Source: Eretmocerus hayati (lineage: Eukaryota; Arthropoda; Insecta; Hymenoptera; Aphelinidae). Taken from it: 64,000 bases of DNA. Below the pieces are notes generated by a model. That model did not search any database. It was not told where the DNA came from and saw nothing but the letters and a program-made list of their open reading frames with translations. The number at the start of each line of letters is the position of its first letter. Within the stretch, counting starts at the first letter, position 1. The translations under genes were made by a program, and so were the position numbers. The stretch is taken from positions 63,126,454 to 63,190,453 of the forward strand of contig CM056742.1 in NCBI GenBank assembly GCA_029851415.1, given 5' to 3'. Shown here one piece after another: positions 57,101-64,000 of this stretch.

Positions 57101-57527
57101 TATAGACCAGGCGGGATATCAGCGCAGGGTAGAGATTCGGCGGGAGGGGGAAAATATGACTCTCAGTAGTAACAGACGAGATGGGTCAGACATCCGACCT
57201 GGGGAGAGTATTTGAGATTACGAGATGTTGCACGATGCGATTGAGACGGGCAAGAGCTCACTTTGAAGGTCGACAACTGTAGCAAGTGTGGGTATTCTCG
57301 GAATATCAGCGCTGAGTCACCGAGGTGATGTATCTCTCAGGATGTATGTGATAGCGGAACAACCGCTATTCAGATTTCGACATTTCCCTTGTATTAATCG
57401 AATGCACGATTGTATCTCGGACTTCATGGGGCCATTTAGTAGATATCGAGGAGGCGGAGCCTATCGACCAGGCAGGATATCAGCGCAGGGTAGAGATTTA
57501 GCGGGAGGGGGAAAATATGACTTTCAG
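54200..57527 (+). repeat. ~361 bp satellite, first part of the array
   Basis: The anchor CAGTAGTAACAGACGAGATGG recurs at about 54774, 55136, 55499, 55857, 56217, 56580, 56941, 57166 and 57525: spacing 358-363 bp with one 225 bp short unit. Two monomer types alternate. Type A has GTTGCCAACGA(G/C)AGCTGCATCTCGG and CATTTTCCCAGCTATACAACG; type B has GAGTCACCGAGGTGATGTATC and CATT(T/C)CCCTCGTATT. The region before 54774 is a more diverged edge. The many 60-95 codon frames arise because the repeat is open in some frames and are not genes. Confidence 0.92.
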
Positions 57528-59012
57528 TAGGGCTATTACGCTTATCCTAAACTCCCCACACTACACACACCACGCACGCGCGCTCACCCCGCAAACACAC
57601 ACAGCAGAAGACGGGACAAGACAGGAGTCGGACTATCGTGGCCATGCTCGTTTCGTTTTGATGATTTGATGCAACAACCGTGTTATTTTGATACATTTGG
57701 TTGGATTCTGTCATTTGGCTATCTACGAGAGGCCATGGATAATAAAGCTGGTCATTATTTATGCCGATAAACAACGCAGATGAAGTTCAAATCACAAGCC
57801 CCTTATGGGACCTCAACGCTTATGAGCAACATTTGAGTTATATATCTAAAAGCGCGAATTAGCGCAAGTGATAGGGAGTTGAACCCGCATGCGGGAGGCT
57901 CGGGATCGAATCCCGAGTCGGAAATTTTTCTTCTTTTTTTTCCAATTCGGTTTTTTTTGCTTTACGCCGGCTTGCACTTTTTCGTGATATCGAATATATA
58001 TTCGATGCTTATTCTATTCGAATATAAAGTACGAATTATCATTTTTAGAAACTAATATAATTATTTGGAATTTTGATTGTTACAATCATCCATGATTGGA
58101 TTTTCAAAATTTAACCGGTACAGCTTGTTCTTCAATTCTATAACGAATCGATGAGTTACATTATTTTAGAATTGACATGGATCGATAAAATGAATTTAAG
58201 TCGAATTCATGAAATATAATTAAGAATCAAAATTAATCAGTTAATTGATTTGAATATAATATCAAAAAATGTATAAATAGCTTGTCAATATCTCATTGAT
58301 TGAAAAATATGCTGTAGCTGTTATATTTTGAAAATTCAATCATAGATGATTAAAACAATCAAAATAATTATATTACTTTCTAAAACTGATTTCGTACTCT
58401 ACATCATACGGTGATTTTACCGAGCATGAATACTCTTACGAAATCGAGATACTCATTACGTCGGAATCTACACTTGCAAACACGATTTGAATGCCCAATA
58501 CGGAGTAATTCCAGCGTCGGAAATCTCAGAGCTTGGATGTCAAAATTTGACTAGAATATATATTCGAATAGAATAAGAATCGAATATATATTCGATATCA
58601 CGAAAAAGTGCAAGCCGGCGTAAAGCAAAAAAAAACCGAATTGGAAAAAAAAAATTCCGACTCCCCTATCACTTGCGCTAATTAGCGCTTTTAGATATAT
58701 AACTCAAATGTTGCTCATAAGCGTTGAGGCCCCATAAGGGGCTTGTGATTTGAACTTCATCTGCGTTGTTTATCGGCATGAATAACGACCAGCTTTATTA
58801 TCTATGGCCTCTCGTAGATAGCCAAATGACAGAATCCAACGGAATGTATCAAAATAAGACGAATGTTGCATCAAATCATCAAAACAAAACGAGTACGGCC
58901 GCGACAGTCCGACTCCTGTCTTGTCCTGTCTTCTGCTGTGTGAGTTTGCGGGGAGAGCGCGCGTGCGTGGCGTGTGTAGTGTGGGGAGTTAAGGATAAGC
59001 GTAATAGTCCTA
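57528..59012. mobile_element. 1.5 kb long-hairpin element inserted in the satellite
   Basis: TIRs start TAGG(G/A)CTATTACGCTTATCC and the arms pair for about 650 bp: CTCCCCACACTACACACACC with its complement near 58965, the ATAAAGCTGGTCATTATT block, CGCCGGCTTGCACTTTTTCG, CGAATATATATTCGAT and an AT-rich inner part around 58050-58190 and 58310-58385. CAG flanks both ends (57525-57527 and 59013-59015) and restores a normal satellite junction, so a 3 bp duplication is likely. The two 75-90 codon frames are the same arm read from both ends. No transposase. Confidence 0.85.
57851..57921 (+). other. tRNA-like (SINE-head-like) segment in the left arm
   Basis: TTAGCGCAAGTGATAGGG resembles a pol III A box and GGATCGAATCC resembles a B box (consensus GGTTCGANTCC). 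The latter sits in a perfect CTCGGG/CCCGAG stem like a T arm, preceded by CCCGCATGCGGG. No proper acceptor stem forms, so it is not a functional tRNA. The right arm keeps the A-box part but lacks the ~40 bp between two GAG triplets. Confidence 0.5.
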
Positions 59013-62000
59013 CAGTAGTAACAGACGAGATGGGTTAGACATACGACCTGGGGAGTGTATTTTATATTACGAGAGTTTGCACGACGCGATTGAGATGGGC
59101 AAGAGCTCACTTTGAAGCTCAACAGCTGTAGTAAATGTGGGTATTCACGAAATATCAGCGTTAAGTTGCCAACGAGAGCTGCATCTCGGGATGTGAGTGA
59201 CCTTGAAAAACCACCCCTATTGATATTTCGACATTTCGCCACCTATACAACGAATGCACGATCGGATCTCGAATTTTATGGGACCAGTTTGTAGATATCG
59301 ATGAGGCGCAGCCTATGGACCAGGCAGGATATCAGCGCAGGCAGGAGATCCGGCGAGAGGGGGGGAAATATGGTTCCAGTAGTAACAGACGAGATGGGTC
59401 AGACATACGTCCTGGGGAGAGTATTTGAGAATCGGAGAGTTTGCACGATGCGATTGAGACGGGCAAGAACTCACTTTGGAGCTCGACAACTGTAGCAAGT
59501 GTGGGTATTCTCGGAATATCAGCGCTGAGTCACCGAGACGATGTATCTTTCAGGATGTATGTGATAGCGGAACAACCCCTACTCATATTTCGACATTCCC
59601 CTCGTATTAAACGAATGCACGGTTGTATCTCGGACTTCATGGGGCCATTTAGTAGATATCGATGAGGCGGAGCCTATGGACCAGGCGGGATATCAGCGTA
59701 GGAAGCAGATTCGAAGGGAGGAGGAAAATACGACTCCCAGTAGTAACAGACGAGATGGGTCAGACATACGATCTGGGGAGAGTATCTAAGATTACGAGTT
59801 TTTCCACGATGCGATTGAGACGGGCAAGAGCTCACTTTGAAGCTCGACAACTGTAGCAAGGGTGGGTATTCTCGGAATATCAGCGCTGAGTCACCGAGGT
59901 GATGTATCTCTCAGGATGTATGTGATAGCGGAACAACCCCTACTCAGATTTCGACATTTCCCTCGTATTAAACGAATGCACGATGGTATCTCGGACTTCA
60001 TGGGGCCATTTAGTAGATATCGATGAGGCGGAGCCTATCGACCAGGCGGGATATCAGCGCAGGGTAGAGATTTGGCGGGAGGGGGAAAATATGACTCTCA
60101 GTAGTAACAAAGGAGATGGGTCAGACATACGACCTGGGGAGTGTATTTGATATTACGAGAGTTTGCACGATTCGATTGAGATGGAGAAGAGCTCACTTGG
60201 AATCTCGACAGCTGTAGCAAATTAGGGTATTCTCGGAATATCAGCGCTGAGTTGCCAACGACAGCTGCATCTCGGAATGTGAGTGACCTTGAAAAACCAC
60301 CCCTATCGATATTTCGACATTTTCCCAGCTATACAACGAATGCACGATCGGATCTCGGATTTTATGGGACCAGTTCGTAGATATCGATGAGGCGCAGCCT
60401 ATGGACCAGGCGGGATATCAGCGCAGGGTAGAGATTCAGCGGGAGGGGAGAAATATGACTCTCAGTAGTAACAGACGAGATGGGTCAAACATACGACCTG
60501 GGGAGAGTCTTTGAGATTACGAGAGTTTGCACGATGCGATTGAGACGGGCCAGAGCTCACTTTGAAGCTCGACAACTGTAGCATCTGTGGGTATTCTCGG
60601 GATATCAGCGCTGAGTCACCGAGGTGATGTATCTCTCAGGATAGATATGATAGCGGAACAACTCCTTCTCAGAGGTCGACATTCCCCTCGTATTGGACGA
60701 ATGCACGATTGTATCTCGGACTCCATGGGGCCAGTTAGTAGATATCAATGAGGCGGAGCCTATCGACCAGGCGGGATATCTGCGCAGGGTAGAGATTCGG
60801 CGGGAGGGTGAGAATATGACTCTCAGTAGTAACAGACGAGATGTGTCAGACATACGACCTGGGGAGAGTATTTGAGATTACCAGAGTTTGCGCGATTTCG
60901 ACATTTCCCTCGTATTGGACGAATGCACGATTGTATCTCGGACTCCATGGGGCCAGTTAGTAGATATCGATGAGGCGGAGCCTAGAGACCAGGCGGGATA
61001 TCAGCGCAGGGTAGAGATTCGGCGGGTGGGGGAAAATATGACTCTCAGTAGTAACAGACGAGATGGGTCAGACATACGACCTGGGCAGTGTATTTGATAT
61101 CACGAGAGTGTGCACGATTCGATTGAGATGGACAAGAGCTCACTTGGAAGCTCGACAGCTGTAGCAAATGTGGGTATTCTCGGAATATCAGCGCTGAGTT
61201 GCCAACGACGGCTGCATCTCGGAATGAGTGTGACCTTGAAAAACCACCACTATCGATATTTCGACATTTTCCCAGCTATACAACGAATGCACGATCGGAT
61301 CTCGGATTTTATGGGACCAATTTGTAGATGTCGATGAGGCGCAGCCTATGGACCAAGCGGGATATCCGCACAGGGTAGAGATTCGGCGGGAGGGGAGAAA
61401 TATGACTCTCAGTAGTAACAGACGAGATGGGTCAGACATACGACCTGGGGAGAGTCTTTGAGATTACGAGAGTTTGCACGATGCGATTGAGACGGGCCAG
61501 AGCTCACTTTGAAGCTCGACAACTGTAGCATCTGTGGGTATTCTCGGGATATCAGCGCTGAGTCACCGAGGTGATGTATCTCTCAGGATAGATATGATAG
61601 CGGAACAACTCCTATTCAGATGTCGACACTTCCCTCGTATTGGACGAATGCACGATTGGATCTCGGACTTCATGGGGCCAGTTAGTAGATATCGATGAGG
61701 CGGAGCCTATAGTCCAGGCGGGATATCAGCGCAGGGTAGAGATTTGGCGGGAGGGGGAAAATATGACTCTGAGTACTAACAGAGGAGATGGGTCAGTTAT
61801 ACGACCTGGGGAGTTTATTTGATATTACGAGAGTTTGCACGATTCGATTGAGATGGAGAAGAGCTCACTTGGGAGCTCGACAGCTGTAGCAAATTAGGGT
61901 ATTCTCGGAATATCAGCGCTGAGTTGCCAACGACAGCTGCATCTCGGAATGTGAGTGACCTTGAAAAACCACCCCTATCGATATTTCGACATTTTCCCAG

Positions 62001-63771
62001 CTATACAACGAATGCACGATCTGATCTCGGATTTTATGGGACCAGTTCGTAGATATCGATGAGGCGCAGCCTATGGACCAGGCGGGATATCAGCGCAGGG
62101 TAGAGATTCGGCGGGAGGGGAGAAATATGACTCTCAGTAGTAACAGACGAGATGGGTCAGACATACGACCTGGGGAGAGTATTTGAGATTACCAGAGTTT
62201 GCGCGATTTCGACATTTCCCTCGTATTGGACGAATGCACGATTGTATCTCGGACTCCATCGGCCAGTTAGTAGATATCGATGAGGCGGAGCCTAGAGACC
62301 AGGCGGGATATTCGCGCAGGGTAGAGATTCGGCGGGAAGGGGAAAATATGACTCTCAGTAGTAACAGACGAGATGGGTCAGACATACGACCTGGGGATTG
62401 TATTTGATATTACGAGAGTGTGCACGATTCGATTGAGATGGACAAGAGCTCACTTGGAAGCTCGACAGCTGTAGCAAATGTGGGTATTCTCGGAATATCA
62501 GCGCTGAGTTGCCAACGACAGCTGCATCTCGGAATGTGAGTGACCTTGAAAAACCACCCCTAACGATATTTCGACATTTTCCCAGCTATACAACGAATGC
62601 ACGATCGGATATCGGATTCTATGGGACCAGTTTGTAGATACCGATGAGGTGCAGCCTATGGACCAGGCGGGATATCAGCGCAGGGTAGAGATTCGGCGGG
62701 AGGGGAGGAATATGACTCTCAGTATTGACAGACGAGATGGGTCAGACATGCGGCCTGGGGAGAGTCTTTGAGATTACGAGAGTATGGACAATGCGATTGA
62801 GACGGGCCAGAGCTCACTTTGAAGCTCGACAACTGTAGCACATGTGGGTATTCTCGGGATATCAGCGCTGAGTCACCGAGGTGATGTATCTCTCAGGATA
62901 GATATGATAGCGGAACAACTCCTATTCAGAGGTCGACATTCCCCTCGTATTGAACGAATGCACGATTGTATCTCGGACTCCATGGGGCCAGTTAGCAGAT
63001 ATCAATGAGGCGGAGCCTATCGACCAGGCGGGATATCTGCGCAGGGTAGAGATTTGGCGGGAAGGGGAGAATATGACTCTCAGTAGTAACAGACGAGATG
63101 TGTCAGACATACGACCTGGGGAGAGTATTTGAGATTACCAGAGTTTGCGCGATTTCGACATTTCCCTCGTATTGGACGAATGCACGATTGTATCTCGGAC
63201 TCCATGGGGCCAGTTAGTAGATATCGATGAGGCGGAGCCTAGAGACCAGGCGGGATATCAGCGCAGGGTAGAGATTCGGCTGGAGGGGGAAAATATGACT
63301 CTCAGTAGTAAGACACGCGATGGGTCAGACATACGACCTGGGGAGTGTATTTGATATTACGAGAGTTTGCACGATGCGATTGAGACGGGCAAGAGCTCAC
63401 TCTGGAGCTGGACAATTGTAGCAAGTGTGGGTATTCTCGGAATTCCAGCGCTGAGCTGCCAACGAGAGCTGCATTTCGGGATGTGAGTGACCGTAAAAAA
63501 CCACCCCCATTAAGATTTCGACATTCCCCTCGTATTGAACGGATGCACGATTGTATCTCGGACTCCATGGGGCCAGTTAGTAGATATCGATGAGGCGGAG
63601 CCTATGGACCAGGCGGGTTATCAGCGCAGGGTACAGATTCAGCGGGAGGAGGAAAATACGCCTCCCAGTAGGAACAGACAAGATTAGTCAGTTATACGAC
63701 CCGGGGAGTATATTTGATATTACGAGAGTTTGCACGGTGCGATTGAGATGGGCGAGAGCTCACTTCGAAGC
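59013..63771 (+). repeat. ~361 bp satellite, second part of the array
   Basis: Anchors at about 59013, 59377, 59736, 60098, 60459, 60822, 61048, 61409, 61772, 62135, 62360, 62721, 63083, 63300 and 63660; short ~225 bp units start at 60822, 62135 and 63083. The order A-B-B-A-B'-short from 59013 to 61048 copies the order at 55136-57166 with shared private variants (for example ATTCACG(G/A)AATATCAGCGTTAAG), a 2.03 kb higher-order unit. Confidence 0.92.
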
Positions 63772-64000
63772 TCGCATCGTGCAAACTCTCGTAATCTCAA
63801 ATACTTTAAGGGCGGGTTTTCAAGGTCACTCACATTCCGAGATGCAGCTCTCGTTGGCAACTCAACGCTGATATTCCGAGACTCCCACACTTGCTCCAGT
63901 TGTCGAGTTTCAGAGTGAGCCCTTGCCCGTCTCAATCGCATCGTGCAAACTCTCGTAATCTCAAATACTCTCCCCAGGTCGTATGTCTGACCGATCTCGT
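63772..64000 (-). repeat. Satellite in reverse orientation
   Basis: From about 63772 the sequence reads GCATCGTGCAAACTCTCG, GTCACTCACATTCCGAGATGC and CAACTCAACGCTGATATTCC, the reverse complement of the preceding type A unit. The array therefore switches strand here and continues beyond the window. Confidence 0.9.

Noticed and set aside
57851..57921. Functional tRNA gene
   Set aside because: T-arm and box-like sequences are present but no acceptor stem pairs and the anticodon arm is not regular.
57547..59038. Two similar frames at 57547-57774 (-) and 58766-59038 (+)
   Set aside because: They are the two inverted arms of one hairpin element read outside-in; no independent protein.
54700..63950. 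Dozens of 60-95 codon frames on both strands in the satellite region
   Set aside because: They repeat with the satellite period, occur on both strands, and share no start context or domain; they are by-products of an open repeat.
54200..64000. CRISPR array
   Set aside because: Regular spacing but ~361 bp units with diverging homologous sequence between anchors, eukaryotic context, and no cas genes; this is satellite DNA.

Overview
The window is eukaryotic, intron-bearing, AT-rich nuclear DNA, most likely from an arthropod (probably an insect). The reasons are: BEL/Pao, copia, Penelope and piggyBac remnants together; a copia primer-binding site matching the anticodon region of initiator tRNA-Met, as in Drosophila copia; putative introns of only 73-86 bp; and many TA-flanked MITEs. 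I see no intact host gene, no rRNA and no CRISPR array. Almost every long reading frame is a transposon fragment or a chance frame through a repeat.

Layout. 1-640: GC-rich, unassigned. 0.65-11.3 kb: BEL/Pao pol remnants. The first is split by a 6.6 kb foldback element whose ends carry many copies of TTACGCCCTTT and whose core is a 2.0-2.3 kb direct duplication. The second is cut by another foldback. 11.3-16 kb: unassigned DNA plus a 0.9 kb foldback with an imperfect 12-14 bp target duplication. 16.5-24.6 kb: a large inverted-repeat domain whose outer arms are runs of CCATATATGG-type words. Inside it are a foldback built from GGAACTATC repeats, a 2.6 kb foldback built from ~230 bp units, several MITEs and an ~820 bp insertion. 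25-31 kb: two degenerate adjacent genes of a transposon-associated type, with recognisable introns and domains. 31.2-32.3 kb: a ~85 bp minisatellite carrying a TA tract and a mariner-type MITE. 33.8-41.4 kb: a complete but dead copia element with two LTRs and a 5 bp target duplication, interrupted by a head-to-head pair of Penelope-like copies. 42.1-48.0 kb: a foldback of ~180 bp units containing a second foldback and a second TTACGCCC element, which itself contains a pogo-like MITE. 49.4-50.7 kb: GC-rich block with a direct repeat. 51.4-53.8 kb: two transposon-gene fragments, one of them a piggyBac N-terminal half, flanking a second array of the 31 kb minisatellite in opposite orientation. 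54.2-64 kb: a ~361 bp satellite with ~225 bp short units and a 2.03 kb higher-order repeat, interrupted by a 1.5 kb hairpin element with a tRNA-like segment in one arm, and reversing orientation at about 63.77 kb.

The unifying theme is long hairpins. At least seven unrelated foldback families occur in 64 kb, and several are assembled from short direct repeats that invert at the centre. Two of them (TTACGCCC and GATAGTTCC) share an architecture without sharing sequence. This is the best candidate here for an under-described system. All boundaries, identities and counts were read by eye and are approximate.
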